NCBI RefSeq assembly: GCF_002198665.1
Contig: NZ_MWLM01000055.1
Span: 1-49,875, forward strand
Direction of reading: 5' to 3'
Length of the DNA stretch: 49,875 bases
DNA from: Novosphingobium sp. B 225
GTDB taxonomy: Bacteria > Pseudomonadota > Alphaproteobacteria > Sphingomonadales > Sphingomonadaceae
Shown here piece by piece: positions 19,779 through 29,025 of this stretch. Numbering within the stretch: position 1 is the first letter of the stretch; every line of letters starts with the position of its first letter. The translations under genes and the position numbers were made by a program. A model generated the notes under the pieces. It worked only from the letters and a program-made list of their open reading frames with translations. It was not told where the DNA came from and did no database searches.

Positions 19779-20774
19779 TCAGTGCGCCTCAAGATCCTTG
19801 GCCAGAGTGACCGGCCCTTTGAATTTGGCGATGACGCCGGCTGTATAGGGTGATGGATCGGCCGAAGGATCCTGGCCGGGGACCAGATGGGTCAGGACCA
19901 CTTCCTTAACCCCAGCTGCCGCCGCCATGGTCCCGATTGCATCGGGCTGCATATGTTCCTGCAATTGGTGGAACAAATAGGCCTGCTGATCAGCCGGGGG
20001 CTTCCTTTTCGCTGCTGCCTGGATTGCTACCGGATCGACCACTTCACTGATCAACAAGTCAGCCCCTGTGGCCAGCGCCGTCACGGCCGGCGAAATACCG
20101 GTATCCCCGGTATAGACATAGACCCGCCCCGGAGTTTCAATCCGGTAGGAATATGACCGCGCGATCTTTGCTTCCGGGCTACCGGGAGTGAAGTTGAAAT
20201 GGGTGTTGATCACCGCCAGGACGCGGATCGTTTCATCCTTGTAAACTTCAACCGGCGTCGGTGTGGTCAGCGGCAGGTCGGATCCGGTGGCTGAATTGGC
20301 CAGCACTGGCTTAGGCGGCCCGTCACCCAGCACCGGACTAAGCTCGGTGATTCGATTTCCGGTCAGGATGCCTTTGACCATATCGGCTGTGCCGGGCGGG
20401 CCATAGACGGTCACCGGGTCGGCTTGCTGGTTCCAGCGGTACATCAGCAATTCCGCCAGGCCTGCATTGTGATCAAGGTGGTGGTGCGAAATGAACACCG
20501 CCCGGTATTGCGATGCCTGCTGCCTGGCAGCCAGGACCTGCCGCAGCACGGCTTCGCCCGCATCGAACAGGTACAGGCTGCCGTTCACTTCCAGAGCATT
20601 GGCCGGCTGGGCCCGTCGTGGCTTGAGCACAGGACCGCCTCCGGTGCCAAGCGTATGCCACAGGTTGACGCTGGGCGGCGCAGCCTTCGCCGGATCGGCA
20701 AGCGACGGGCTGGCGTGGACCACGGCCAGCGCGGCCAGAGTAAGGGCGAACTTGCGGGGACGGATTGTTTTCAT
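19779..20774 (-). CDS. secreted MBL-fold metallo-hydrolase
   Basis: A 331-residue metallo-beta-lactamase-fold protein with a signal peptide (FALTLAALAVVHASPSLA). The zinc motif FISHHHLDHNAG, TGDTG further on and a final LTHLVPG are readable. The YGPPGT segment and overall length resemble the RNase Z-like/arylsulfatase branch rather than true beta-lactamases. The substrate is unknown. It is the first gene of a likely two-gene unit with the YeiH transporter, which starts 3 bases after its stop. It lies just downstream of tRNA-Phe on the same strand. Confidence 0.85.
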   Translation of the reverse strand: MKTIRPRKFALTLAALAVVHASPSLADPAKAAPPSVNLWHTLGTGGGPVLKPRRAQPANALEVNGSLYLFDAGEAVLRQVLAARQQASQYRAVFISHHHLDHNAGLAELLMYRWNQQADPVTVYGPPGTADMVKGILTGNRITELSPVLGDGPPKPVLANSATGSDLPLTTPTPVEVYKDETIRVLAVINTHFNFTPGSPEAKIARSYSYRIETPGRVYVYTGDTGISPAVTALATGADLLISEVVDPVAIQAAAKRKPPADQQAYLFHQLQEHMQPDAIGTMAAAAGVKEVVLTHLVPGQDPSADPSPYTAGVIAKFKGPVTLAKDLEAH

Positions 20775-20815
20775 TCCGTGATGCTAGGTGCACTGCGCCG
20801 CAGGAGCAAGCACAG

Positions 20816-20891
20816 TGGTGCCCGGGGACGGAATCGAACCGCCGACACCATGATTTTCAGTCATGTGCTCTACCAACTGAGCTACCCGGGC
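20816..20891 (-). tRNA. tRNA-Phe (GAA)
   Basis: The reverse strand folds as a 76-nt tRNA with an encoded CCA end. The acceptor stem GCCCGGG pairs with CCCGGGC; the D-arm region is TAGCTCAGTTGGTAGAGC; the anticodon loop is CTGAAAA giving anticodon GAA; the T-arm GGCGGTTCGAATCCGTC is standard. The 5' end is at 20891 and CCA at 20818-20816. Confidence 0.97.
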
Positions 20892-20941
20892 AGCGCTGCG
20901 GCGACAGTCCGTTTCGGGACCGGCGAGCGGTTGGAAGCGCG

Positions 20942-20970
20942 CCTATGGCGAAGCCGCGCGCGCTTGGCAA
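20942..20970 (-). promoter_or_regulatory. candidate promoter of tRNA-Phe
   Basis: On the reverse strand TTGCCA (20970-20965) and CATAGG (20947-20942) are separated by 17 bases, and the tRNA 5' end lies about 50 bases further on. It lies between the yacG stop and the tRNA. The -10 is a weak match, so this is tentative. Confidence 0.4.
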
Positions 20971-20977
20971 GAGGCTA

Positions 20978-21145
20978 TTATGCCTTTCCTTCTTCTTCAT
21001 CGATCACCGGGGCGCCAGGCACGGCGTAACCTTGGTCCAACCAGCGCACAAGGTCACGGTCCTTGCAGCGGGTTGAACAAAACGGGCTGTGCTCGGCCGC
21101 ACGGGGTTTGCCGCAGATCGGGCACTTGCGCATCGAAGAGGTCAT
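20978..21145 (-). CDS. yacG: DNA gyrase inhibitor YacG
   Basis: A 55-residue zinc-finger protein. The four zinc ligands are in CPICGK and [11 protein letters not shown], followed by the typical acidic C-terminus (VIDEEEGKA). In E. coli YacG binds GyrB and blocks DNA binding by gyrase. The ATG at 21145 overlaps the stop of the RNase E/G gene (ATGA), showing translational coupling. A second Met four codons later (21133) is possible. Confidence 0.92.
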   Translation of the reverse strand: MTSSMRKCPICGKPRAAEHSPFCSTRCKDRDLVRWLDQGYAVPGAPVIDEEEGKA

Positions 21146-22101
21146 AGTGGCACCGCCTGCGCGAAAGCAGCGTCCAGTGCAAGACCGGGTTTTTCGTCCC
21201 AACGCAGCAGTCGCCCGGTGCGCTTGGCCAGTTCGCTTTCCCATTCCGTCAGCATTTTCGTGCGTACTGCGGGATGCGCGGTTAGTAGCAGTGCGCCGGG
21301 TTCGCGCACCGCCTCGGCCCGGCGCAGCAGCAAGCGCGCGGCGGCTCCGGCCCGGTCATGCGCCATCAGTGAAAGCAGCGAAGGGTGCTCGAGCCGGGCG
21401 ACCAGCTGAACAAAGCCGAACCCGTTCATCGCTGTGCGTTCATGCGGCCAGTCCATCAATGCGCCATCCAGCGCATGATCGACCATGCGGCGATCACCCT
21501 TGTCGGACAGGGTCGGAAAATCGATCCCGATCGATCCGGCCAGATCGAGCCGCGCAACCGCTCCGGCAATCGCGGGGATCGCGGCCATGGCCAGTTCACG
21601 CGGGGGCAGGGTGCCATCCACATCGATCAGAGTCATCGCCGGGGTTGGCGATACGGTCAGGCTGCCGCCGGTGAAAGTGAACTGGCCGGACCAGGCATCG
21701 CTGACAACCTCTTCCCACAGGCCGTGAGGCAGGGCGGGGACGACCCGCCCGCCGGTTCGCTCCGCAAGGCCCGGGGCCGGACGTTCTGCCTCGCTGGTCG
21801 GCCGGGCCTGGGCCAGCTTGAACCGTCCTCGCTCGGCCAGGGCAGCACGGGATACTTTCAGGCGCAGCGACGTGCCTTCACTTGCTTCGGGCGGCAGGCC
21901 GTCGACCAGTGCTTCTTCACCGCTGGCAAAGCGCGCGCTGCCGCGTCTGGCGCCTTTGCGGCGCGCGATCAGCACGGCGGTTTCGATCTGGCCACTGACC
22001 AGCGAGCCCGGCCACCACAACCGCGCGGCGCGCACTTCATCGCGTTCGACCAGCAAGGCCCGCTCTTCGCCGATCCCCCGCTCGATCAGCCACTCAGCCA
22101 A
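21142..22101 (-). CDS. short RNase E/G-family ribonuclease without zinc-link
   Basis: A 319-residue protein that aligns by eye with RNase E/G over an S1-like N-terminal region (about 1-100, [17 protein letters not shown]) and the DNase I-like catalytic part. The catalytic acidic positions appear kept: D160/D162 in TLIDVDG and D194 in IGIDFPTL, followed by [18 protein letters not shown]. The CPxC zinc-link that joins RNase E dimers is absent; the matching place reads [11 protein letters not shown]. It is far shorter than RNase G (about 490). The TTG start at 22101 overlaps the maf stop and gives a family-like N-terminus. The stop overlaps yacG. Activity is inferred, not proven. Confidence 0.82.
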   Translation of the reverse strand: MAEWLIERGIGEERALLVERDEVRAARLWWPGSLVSGQIETAVLIARRKGARRGSARFASGEEALVDGLPPEASEGTSLRLKVSRAALAERGRFKLAQARPTSEAERPAPGLAERTGGRVVPALPHGLWEEVVSDAWSGQFTFTGGSLTVSPTPAMTLIDVDGTLPPRELAMAAIPAIAGAVARLDLAGSIGIDFPTLSDKGDRRMVDHALDGALMDWPHERTAMNGFGFVQLVARLEHPSLLSLMAHDRAGAAARLLLRRAEAVREPGALLLTAHPAVRTKMLTEWESELAKRTGRLLRWDEKPGLALDAAFAQAVPL

Positions 22102-22669
22102 GCGGAAAGCCCGCCGATTTGAGCAAGGCGCGGGTTTCGAACAAGGGCAAACCGACCACGCCTGAATGGCTGCCCGAAATCCATGCAATCAAGCCTTCGG
22201 CACTGCCCTGGATCGCATAGCCACCAGCCTTGCCGTGCCATTCGCCTCCGGCAAGGTAAGCCTCGATTTCATCTTTGGACAATTGCTTGAAGCGCACCAC
22301 GGTTTCGCTCAACCGTTCACGCAGGGTGCCATCGGGGCTTTTGAGCGCGATGGCGGAAAGGACCACGTGGCGGCGGCCGCTGAGCAGTTCGAGGCAGCGC
22401 CGGGCGGTGGCCTCATTTTCGGCCTTGGGCAAGATCCGGCGCCCCAGCGCCACGACCGTATCGCCCGCAAGGACATGGGCTGATCTGCCGGGGACCGCTT
22501 CGGCCTTTTCACGGGCCATGCGCCGGGCATAGGCGCGCGGCAGTTCTGCCTTGCCGGGGTCTTCGTTGATATCAGCAGCCGCAACCGCGCTCAGCTCAAC
22601 GCCAAGCCGCGCGATCAGTTCGCGGCGGCGCGGGCTGGCAGATGCAAGGATCAGGGCAGGCGCAGTCAC
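22094..22669 (-). CDS. maf: Maf-like nucleotide pyrophosphatase
   Basis: A 191-residue Maf/HAM1-fold NTP pyrophosphatase that hydrolyses non-canonical or dTTP/UTP-type nucleotides in house-cleaning. The N-terminal [18 protein letters not shown] signature, the catalytic AGDTVV segment and [12 protein letters not shown] are all present. The length is typical. It lies 9 bases after infA, and its last codons overlap the TTG start of the RNase gene, giving an infA-maf-rng-yacG transcript, an order common in alphaproteobacteria. Confidence 0.93.
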   Translation of the reverse strand: MTAPALILASASPRRRELIARLGVELSAVAAADINEDPGKAELPRAYARRMAREKAEAVPGRSAHVLAGDTVVALGRRILPKAENEATARRCLELLSGRRHVVLSAIALKSPDGTLRERLSETVVRFKQLSKDEIEAYLAGGEWHGKAGGYAIQGSAEGLIAWISGSHSGVVGLPLFETRALLKSAGFPLG

Positions 22670-22678
22670 CCGCCGGGC

Positions 22679-22927
22679 TTAGCCAAACTGGCCGGGGCCG
22701 CCGCGACCGGGCATGAAGCGGTAGGTGATCCGGCCCTTGGTCAGATCATATGGGGTCAGTTCGACCAGCACTTCATCGCCCACCAGCACGCGGATGCGGT
22801 TCTTGCGCATCTTGCCGGCGGTGTGGCCCAGAATTTCGTGGTCGTTTTCCAGCCGGACGCGGAACATGGCGTTGGGCAGCAGTTCCACCACCTGGCCACG
22901 CATTTCTAGCAGTTCTTCCTTCGCCAT
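22679..22927 (-). CDS. infA: translation initiation factor IF-1
   Basis: An 82-residue S1/OB-fold protein that binds the ribosomal A site during initiation. The start [19 protein letters not shown], the [13 protein letters not shown] strand and [12 protein letters not shown] are diagnostic. A ten-residue Gly-rich tail ([10 protein letters not shown]) extends the usual 72 residues. It opens the infA-maf-RNase-yacG run. The 216 bases to the divergent receptor gene must contain its promoter; I see no clear pair. Confidence 0.97.
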   Translation of the reverse strand: MAKEELLEMRGQVVELLPNAMFRVRLENDHEILGHTAGKMRKNRIRVLVGDEVLVELTPYDLTKGRITYRFMPGRGGPGQFG

Positions 22928-23143
22928 CCGCGCTCAGTTTCCGTTAGTGTTCAGCTTCATTGCGGCGCGCCATAGCGGCGAAGCGCGCAAAAGGGAAGCC
23001 TTTGGCGCAATGGTGCCGTGCAGCACTTGCGACAATCTGTTACCGGGTCCGCTCTTGCCATGGCCTGCACATTGGGCCACCCACCGCGCGGAGGTTGGGA
23101 GGGGCGGCCAAAGGCCGGAATACCAGCTGTTTGACGGAGCACA

Positions 23144-25618
23144 ATGTCAACCCAATCCCCCGTTTCCCTGCTTGCCCTGATCGCCGCGCTGGCCGCGTCG
23201 CCTGTGCTTGCCCAGGACCAGTCTGCGGCTGACCCGCCTGCTGAACAAGATCTGCGTTCGCAGCCGAATGAGATCCTGGTCGTGGCAGAGCGTATCAGAG
23301 GACAGGTCGATGCCCCGCAGCCCCCGGTTGCCGTCTATGACGAAACAGCCGTGGCAGCGCTGGGCGCCTCTTCGATCAACGATGTGCTGGCCGCCATTGC
23401 CCCCCAGACCGGCAGCGGCCGGGGTCGGGGCGGGGGCGGCCATCCGGCGATGCTGGTCAACGGCCAGCGGATCACCAATTTCCGCGAAATGCGCAATTTT
23501 CCGCCCGAAGCGATCCGGCGGATCGAGGTTCTGCCCGAGGAAGTCGGCCTGCGCTATGGCTTTCCGCCCGATACGCGGGTGGTCAACCTGATCCTCAAGG
23601 ATGACTTTTCCAGCAAGCGGATCGAGGCAGAATTCGCTGTGCCCACCCGCGGCAACTGGTCGAGCGGCGAGCTTGAGGCGACCGCGATGAAGCTCAAGGG
23701 GCCGCAGCGCTTTTCGCTGACTCTCACCGCCGACCGGGCCAGCACGCTGACCGAAGCCGAACGCCCGCTGGTGCAATCAGTGGTCCGCACCGTGCCCAGC
23801 GATCCGGACCCGGCCGCCAACCGCACGCTGATTGCCGAGACTCGCAACCTGGGCGTCAACCTCACCTGGTCGCGCGGCCTGGGCAATGGCGGCACAGGCG
23901 GCCAGATCAGCGCCAATGCGGCCTTCGCGCGGGCCACCAGCAATGGCTACTCCGGGCTCGACACGGTGCAGCTGAACGGTCCCGGTGGGGCCAGCGCGCT
24001 GCGCACTTTGCCAGATCCGCTCCAGCGCCGCAGCCGCACCTCCACGGCCGAGGGCGGGGCGGGGATCAACACCTTCCTGGGCATGTGGCAACTTGCAGCA
24101 ACCCTGGATGCGACCCACGCAGAGGGAACCAGCTGGATTGACCGCCGTGCTGACACTGCGGCCCTGGTTACAGCGGCGGCGGCGGGAACGCTTGCGGTGA
24201 CTGGTCCTTTGCCCGCCTTGAGCCCGGCGGGGCAAGACCTGACCAGAACCAACAGCGACCGGATCGACACCCTGATCACCCTGACCGGACGTCCGCTGCG
24301 CCTGCCTGCCGGGCAGGTCAATCTGACGGTCAAGGGCGGCTATACCTGGCTGAGCTATGACAGCATGGACCAGCGCGCGGGCGGCACCACTACTGCGCTG
24401 CTGCGCAAACGCCTGATCGGCGGGTTCAACCTGGCCCTGCCGCTGACCAGCCGGCGCGAACGGGTTTTGCAGCAAGTGGGCGATCTTGCGCTGAATTTCA
24501 GTGCGGACTGGACCGATCTGTCCGACTTTGGCGGAACCAGCAGCTGGAGCGCAGGCTTGACCTGGGCTCCGCTGGAGGGGCTGGGACTTCAGGCGAGCTA
24601 CATCGTCAACCAGTCTGCCCCGGCGATCAGCCAGCTGGGCAATCCGCAAACACAGACTTTCAACGTTCCGCTGTTTGACTTCACGCGCGGGGTAACATCG
24701 CTGGTTACGGTGATCGGCGGGGGCAATCCGCTGCTCAGGAAGGAACGTCAGCGCGACCTCAAGCTGGCAGGCAACTGGGATCTGCCGTTCATGGCGGGAT
24801 CAAACCTGGTGGTGGAATATTTCCGCAACCGCTCAAACGACGTAACCGCCAGCTTTCCACTGCTGACCCCGGAAATCGAGGCCGCATTTGCCGGGCGGGT
24901 TGTGCGCGATGCAGCGGGGCGGATCGTCTCGGTTGATCAGCGTCCGGTAACTCTGGCCCGGCAGGATGGTTCGCGGCTGCGTTGGGGGCTGAACCTGTCT
25001 GGCAAGCTTGGCAAGCCCGACCCGGCCGCCGCGCGCGGTGGGGGAATGATGGGCGGCGGCGCAGGAGCACCCGCTCCGCGCGGCATGGGCCGCGGTCCGG
25101 GCGGCGGCGGAGGCCCCGGCGGCATGATGGGCCGGATGATGGGCGGCGGCGATGGCCAGGGCCGCTGGTCGCTTGGCCTGTTCCACACTGCGCAGTTCAC
25201 CAGCACCGTGCTGGTTGCGCCGGGTGGGCCGGTTCTGGACTTGCTGAACGGTGATGCCCTGACCAATGGCGGAACTCCGCGCCATTCGGTCGATCTGAAC
25301 GGCGGAGCCTTTTACAAGGGCTTTGGGATGTTCATGAACGGCACCTGGGCGGCTCCGACGCGGGTGCGTTCCGGCACCAGCGATTTGCGGTTTGGCAGCG
25401 TTACCAAATTGAATATCAACCTTTTTTCGGATTTAAGCCAACGCTTCAAGCAGAGTAAGTTGATGAAAGGCATCCGCGTGTCGGTGCGGGTGGAAAATGT
25501 TTTCGATTCGCGCCAGAAAGTCACAGACGCAGCCGGGACGGTGCCGCTGAGTTATCAGCCGGACTATCTGGACCCGCGCGGCCGGGTGGTAGAGCTGGAG
25601 CTGCGCAAGATGTTCTGA
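23144..25618 (+). CDS. TonB-dependent receptor-like outer membrane protein
   Basis: An 824-residue outer-membrane receptor with a signal peptide (LLALIAALAASPVLAQ). The TonB-box-like segment EILVVAERI at about 44-52 is followed by a plug (SINDVLAAIAPQTG ... MLVNGQRITN ... EAIRRIEVLPEE) and a beta-barrel, ending in VVELELRKMF with the terminal Phe needed for BAM assembly. An odd Gly/Met-rich insert at 631-671 carries seven Met and about half Gly. The ligand is unknown. The ATG has GGAG 5 bases upstream. It is a single gene, divergent from infA. Confidence 0.87.
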   Translation: MSTQSPVSLLALIAALAASPVLAQDQSAADPPAEQDLRSQPNEILVVAERIRGQVDAPQPPVAVYDETAVAALGASSINDVLAAIAPQTGSGRGRGGGGHPAMLVNGQRITNFREMRNFPPEAIRRIEVLPEEVGLRYGFPPDTRVVNLILKDDFSSKRIEAEFAVPTRGNWSSGELEATAMKLKGPQRFSLTLTADRASTLTEAERPLVQSVVRTVPSDPDPAANRTLIAETRNLGVNLTWSRGLGNGGTGGQISANAAFARATSNGYSGLDTVQLNGPGGASALRTLPDPLQRRSRTSTAEGGAGINTFLGMWQLAATLDATHAEGTSWIDRRADTAALVTAAAAGTLAVTGPLPALSPAGQDLTRTNSDRIDTLITLTGRPLRLPAGQVNLTVKGGYTWLSYDSMDQRAGGTTTALLRKRLIGGFNLALPLTSRRERVLQQVGDLALNFSADWTDLSDFGGTSSWSAGLTWAPLEGLGLQASYIVNQSAPAISQLGNPQTQTFNVPLFDFTRGVTSLVTVIGGGNPLLRKERQRDLKLAGNWDLPFMAGSNLVVEYFRNRSNDVTASFPLLTPEIEAAFAGRVVRDAAGRIVSVDQRPVTLARQDGSRLRWGLNLSGKLGKPDPAAARGGGMMGGGAGAPAPRGMGRGPGGGGGPGGMMGRMMGGGDGQGRWSLGLFHTAQFTSTVLVAPGGPVLDLLNGDALTNGGTPRHSVDLNGGAFYKGFGMFMNGTWAAPTRVRSGTSDLRFGSVTKLNINLFSDLSQRFKQSKLMKGIRVSVRVENVFDSRQKVTDAAGTVPLSYQPDYLDPRGRVVELELRKMF

Positions 25619-25716
25619 TCAGGCCCATTTGGCCTGCCAGTGCGCAGCACGGGATCAACGATGGGAAAGAGCGGAAATGGCTATCCCAAAACCCGGCCAT
25701 GTAGGAAAGTTGAAAA

Positions 25717-25744
25717 TGCGCCCCCCGCCGCAACGGGGGGCGCA
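25717..25744 (-). terminator. intrinsic terminator of the MAPEG pair
   Basis: TGCGCCCCCC (25717-25726) and GGGGGGCGCA (25735-25744) form a perfect 10-base-pair stem with an 8-base loop. On the reverse strand the stem is followed by TTTT, as in an intrinsic terminator, five bases after the stop of the second MAPEG gene. Confidence 0.7.
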
Positions 25745-25749
25745 AGGTA

Positions 25750-26184
25750 TTAGCTGTGGAACACCGCCAGAGCCAAGTGCAGGCACAGCGCCATCAGGCA
25801 CAGACTGGACAGCGCGAACAGCAGGAACCGCACCATCACGCGGTTCGAAATCGCCTGCACCAGCGAGTGCAGAATGCGCAGGCCGACATAGGCCCAGGCG
25901 ATCGTGGCGTTCAGCCCGTCACCCTGGCCAATCAGCGCCAGCGCCAGCGCGACGGCATAGAACACCGTCGGCGCTTCATGCAGGTGGTTGTAATTGTGAG
26001 CGATCCACTGGATCTGCGGCGGCAGCACATCATCCAGGTTCTTGCCGGTCCCGCCGACCAGCCCCTTGCTGTCGATCCCGGCCTTGCTCATCGCCGGGAT
26101 GCGCGTGATGTACATCCACAGCCACATGACCATGGTCCAGCCGGCCAATACGGCCAGCGGCTTGAGCACTTCCATTCCAATCAT
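25750..26184 (-). CDS. MAPEG-family membrane protein, second of a pair
   Basis: A 144-residue protein with four hydrophobic helices (about 5-28, 70-88, 92-112 and 118-142), the plan of the MAPEG family (membrane-associated eicosanoid/glutathione metabolism). The conserved segment IAHNYNHLHEAPTVFYAV and the YVGLRILHS turn match the upstream partner. Bacterial MAPEG proteins often have glutathione transferase activity, but function here is unknown. The start overlaps the stop of the first MAPEG gene (ATGA). A clear terminator follows. Confidence 0.85.
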   Translation of the reverse strand: MIGMEVLKPLAVLAGWTMVMWLWMYITRIPAMSKAGIDSKGLVGGTGKNLDDVLPPQIQWIAHNYNHLHEAPTVFYAVALALALIGQGDGLNATIAWAYVGLRILHSLVQAISNRVMVRFLLFALSSLCLMALCLHLALAVFHS

Positions 26185-26627
26185 GCGGCAACTCCCTTGG
26201 CCAAAACGGTCAGTTCAAATGCGTGGATGGCCAGCAGCAGCAGGCACACGGTGGACAAAATGAACAGGGTGAAGCGCACCGGGATGGTGTTCACCGTGGC
26301 TTGCCAGATCGAATGGACCACCCGCAGGCCGACATAACCCCAGGCAATCGCGACATCGCCCGGATTAGGGCCCATCAGCGCCAGGATCACCACCACCGGG
26401 TAGAAGATCGTCGGCTGTTCCATCAGGTGGGTATAGTTGTGGCTTTTCCACTGCACGGAATCGGGCAGAACCCCTTCCAGATCGACTCCGCGACCGCCCG
26501 GCTTGGCCGAGCCAATTCCGCCGGGCTGCTTGAACAGCGGCGGCAGGCGGGTCGCGGCCATCCATATCAGGACGATCAGCGACCACAGCACCAGCGCAGC
26601 AGCTGGCGCGAGCATTTGCGCTTGCAT
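26181..26627 (-). CDS. MAPEG-family membrane protein, first of a pair
   Basis: A 148-residue four-helix membrane protein related to the next gene. WKSHNYTHLMEQPTIFYPV and GYVGLRVVHSIWQ correspond position by position to its partner. ATG 26627 has GGGGGAG upstream and gives a helix directly at the N-terminus; the longer open frame upstream has no site. The two genes overlap by four bases and are probably made in equal amounts, which would fit a mixed trimer. Function unknown. Confidence 0.85.
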   Translation of the reverse strand: MQAQMLAPAAALVLWSLIVLIWMAATRLPPLFKQPGGIGSAKPGGRGVDLEGVLPDSVQWKSHNYTHLMEQPTIFYPVVVILALMGPNPGDVAIAWGYVGLRVVHSIWQATVNTIPVRFTLFILSTVCLLLLAIHAFELTVLAKGVAA

Positions 26628-26765
26628 GATTGTTCTCCCCCTCGTTTTTGCGATCCGAGTGGTCGGAAGGTGTGCGGAATGAAACTGATTGTCAATTGCG
26701 GCCCATTCCTGCCCGAAACGGGGCGGGGGAGTACACTTGACCAAGCATAGCGAGACAGAGCGTCG

Positions 26766-26788
26766 CCCTCCCGCAGGCGGGAGAGGGG
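26766..26788 (-). terminator. stem-loop after the dehydratase gene
   Basis: CTCCCG (26768-26773) and CGGGAG (26778-26783) pair across a CAGG loop, extended by flanking CCC/GGG-type pairing. It lies directly beyond the reverse-strand stop at 26789. There is no T-run, so this is only a possible terminator. Confidence 0.35.
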
Positions 26789-27766
26789 TTAGTTGGTGCC
26801 TTGCAGCACCTTGGCGAAGCTCTCCGGATCGGTGTTGCCGCCGCTGAGTATGATCGCGGTGCGGCCATCAACCGGCACCATGCCCGCCAGCACCGCTGCC
26901 AAGGCCGCCGCGCCGCCGGGTTCGACCACCAGATGCAGCTTGCTGAAGGCAAAGCGCTGCGCTGCGCGGACCTCTGCCGGGCTGACCGCCAGGCCATAGG
27001 CACAGCGCTGCTTCAGCACGGCAAAGTTGATCGGCCAGGTGGCGGGGGTCTGCAAGGCATCGCAGGCGGTAGGGGGAGCATCGGCAGCGACCCGCTGGAT
27101 CTCTCCGCTCGCCAGGCTGAGCCGCACGTCATCCCAGCCTTCGGGTTCAACCGGCACGATCTCGGCATCGGGCAGGGCAAGCGCGAGGCCCGCCGTCAGC
27201 CCGCCGCCGCCGCAGGGCGCAATCACCCGGGTCGGTGGGGCGAACCCGCGCGCGGCCAACTGCGCAGCAATTTCCAGCCCGGCGCTGCCTTGTCCTTCGA
27301 TCACCCACGGATCGGCATAGGCGTGGACCAGCGTCGCTCCACGTTCGCTGCAAAGCTTTGCGGCCAAGGCATCGCGGTCTTCGCCGCCGGGCCGGTCATA
27401 CAGCACCACTTCGGCCCCCATCGCGCGGGTAGCCTCCAGCTTAACCTGCGGGGCATCGACCGGCATGACGATGGTCGCCGCGATCCCCAATCGCCGCGCG
27501 GCCCAGGCCACGCCTTGCGCATGGTTGCCGCTGGAAACGCCAACCACCCCGGCCGCGCGCTCTGCATCCGACAGGTCGCTCAGCCGATGCCAGGCGCCGC
27601 GAATCTTGAACGCGCCGATTGGTTGCAGGCATTCGGCCTTGCACCATACGGTGTGGCCATTGATCTCCACTTCCAAAAGGGGTGTCTGCGGCAAAAGCTG
27701 TGCTATCTTGGCCGCGGCAATGCCGACGGCTTCCGCCGTAGGGCTGCGCATTTGTTGTGCTGTCAT
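26789..27766 (-). CDS. threonine/serine dehydratase-like PLP enzyme
   Basis: A 325-residue fold-type II PLP enzyme. K54 in GAFKIRGA is the Schiff-base lysine; GVVGVSSGNHAQGVAW binds the substrate carboxylate; PCGGGGLTAG holds the cofactor phosphate. There is no C-terminal ACT regulatory domain, so it is a catabolic-type (TdcB-like) threonine or serine dehydratase, or possibly a serine racemase or 3-hydroxyaspartate dehydratase; sequence alone does not decide. It is divergent from the carboxynorspermidine dehydrogenase gene, with 47 bases between the starts. Confidence 0.87.
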   Translation of the reverse strand: MTAQQMRSPTAEAVGIAAAKIAQLLPQTPLLEVEINGHTVWCKAECLQPIGAFKIRGAWHRLSDLSDAERAAGVVGVSSGNHAQGVAWAARRLGIAATIVMPVDAPQVKLEATRAMGAEVVLYDRPGGEDRDALAAKLCSERGATLVHAYADPWVIEGQGSAGLEIAAQLAARGFAPPTRVIAPCGGGGLTAGLALALPDAEIVPVEPEGWDDVRLSLASGEIQRVAADAPPTACDALQTPATWPINFAVLKQRCAYGLAVSPAEVRAAQRFAFSKLHLVVEPGGAAALAAVLAGMVPVDGRTAIILSGGNTDPESFAKVLQGTN

Positions 27767-27813
27767 GAAACAATCCTATATGCGGCGCCCAAGACGGCAA
27801 GGAGATTCGAGCG

Positions 27814-29025
27814 GTGAGCAAGGTTCTGGTGATTGGTGCGGGCGGGGTCAGCTCGGTCTGCGTGCACAAGATGGCAATGAACATCGGCATCTTCGGCGAG
27901 ATTCACCTCGCCAGCCGGACCCGCACCAAGTGCGATGCGATCGCCGCTTCGGTGCTGGAACGCACCGGGGTGACCGTCCAGACCTATGAGATCGATGCCG
28001 AGGAAGTGCCCGCGCTGACCCGGCTGATCCAGCAGATCGGCCCCAAGCTGGTGGTCAATCTGGCGCTGCCGTATCAGGACCTGCCGATCATGGACGCGTG
28101 CCTCGCCGCCGGGGTCCACTACCTGGACACCGCGAATTACGAGCCCAAGGACGAGGCGAAGTTCGAATATTCGTGGCAGTGGGCCTATCAGGACAAGTTC
28201 AAGGCTGCCGGGCTGATGGCGCTGCTGGGTTCGGGTTTTGATCCGGGCGTGACCAGCGTGTTCGCGATGTGGCTCAAGAAGCACAAGCTGAAGACGATCC
28301 GCAGCCTCGACATTCTGGACTGCAACGGCGGCGATCACGGGCAGGCCTTTGCCACCAATTTCAACCCTGAAATCAACATCCGCGAAGTGACCGCCCCGGC
28401 GCGCCACTGGCTGAACGGCGAATGGGTGGAAACCCCGGCGATGACGATCCGCCAGAACTTCGAATTCGAAGCGGTCGGACCGAAGAACATGTACCTGATG
28501 TACCACGAGGAGCTGGAAAGCCTGGCCCGGTTCATCCCCGAACTGGAACGCGGCCGATTCTGGATGACCTTTGGCGATGCCTATATCCAGCACCTGACCG
28601 TGCTGCAGAACGTGGGCATGACCCGGATCGATCCGGTGATGTATCAGGGCAAGGAAATCATCCCGCTCCAGTTCCTCGCTGCCGTGCTGCCCAAACCCGA
28701 AACGCTGGGCCCGACCACCACCGGCAAAACCAACATCGGCGATATCGCCACCGGCCAGGCGCTGGACGGCAGCGGCGAAAAGACCTTCTACATCTACAAT
28801 ATCTGCGACCACGAAGACGCATTCCACGAAACCGGCAACCAGGCGATTTCGTACACCACAGGCGTTCCGGCAATGATCGGCGCAGCGCTGGTGATGACAG
28901 GCGCTTGGAGCGGCGAGGGCGTGTTCAACATGGAACAGATGGACCCCGATCCGTTCATGGACATGCTGAACCAGCACGGCCTGCCGTGGCACGTGAAGGA
29001 ACTGGCCGGGCCGGTGGAGTTTTGA
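27814..29025 (+). CDS. carboxynorspermidine dehydrogenase (saccharopine dehydrogenase family)
   Basis: A 403-residue enzyme of the saccharopine dehydrogenase family. The N-terminal dinucleotide motif VIGAGGVSS is at 6-14. The long [19 protein letters not shown] (in part), [15 protein letters not shown] and LDCNGGDHG segments are those of carboxy(nor)spermidine dehydrogenases rather than lysine-pathway enzymes. It would condense aspartate semialdehyde with putrescine (or diaminopropane) using NADPH, giving carboxyspermidine. It starts with GTG. The macro-domain gene begins inside its stop codon (TGATG), and the matching decarboxylase lies after that. The name follows the Vibrio-type pathway; the preferred diamine is inferred. 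Confidence 0.9.
   Translation: MSKVLVIGAGGVSSVCVHKMAMNIGIFGEIHLASRTRTKCDAIAASVLERTGVTVQTYEIDAEEVPALTRLIQQIGPKLVVNLALPYQDLPIMDACLAAGVHYLDTANYEPKDEAKFEYSWQWAYQDKFKAAGLMALLGSGFDPGVTSVFAMWLKKHKLKTIRSLDILDCNGGDHGQAFATNFNPEINIREVTAPARHWLNGEWVETPAMTIRQNFEFEAVGPKNMYLMYHEELESLARFIPELERGRFWMTFGDAYIQHLTVLQNVGMTRIDPVMYQGKEIIPLQFLAAVLPKPETLGPTTTGKTNIGDIATGQALDGSGEKTFYIYNICDHEDAFHETGNQAISYTTGVPAMIGAALVMTGAWSGEGVFNMEQMDPDPFMDMLNQHGLPWHVKELAGPVEF

Noticed and set aside
23122..23150. A reverse-strand TTGACA at 23150-23145 as an infA promoter
   Set aside because: The hexamer at 17 bases (GCTGGT) does not look like a -10 and the site lies within the start of the receptor gene.
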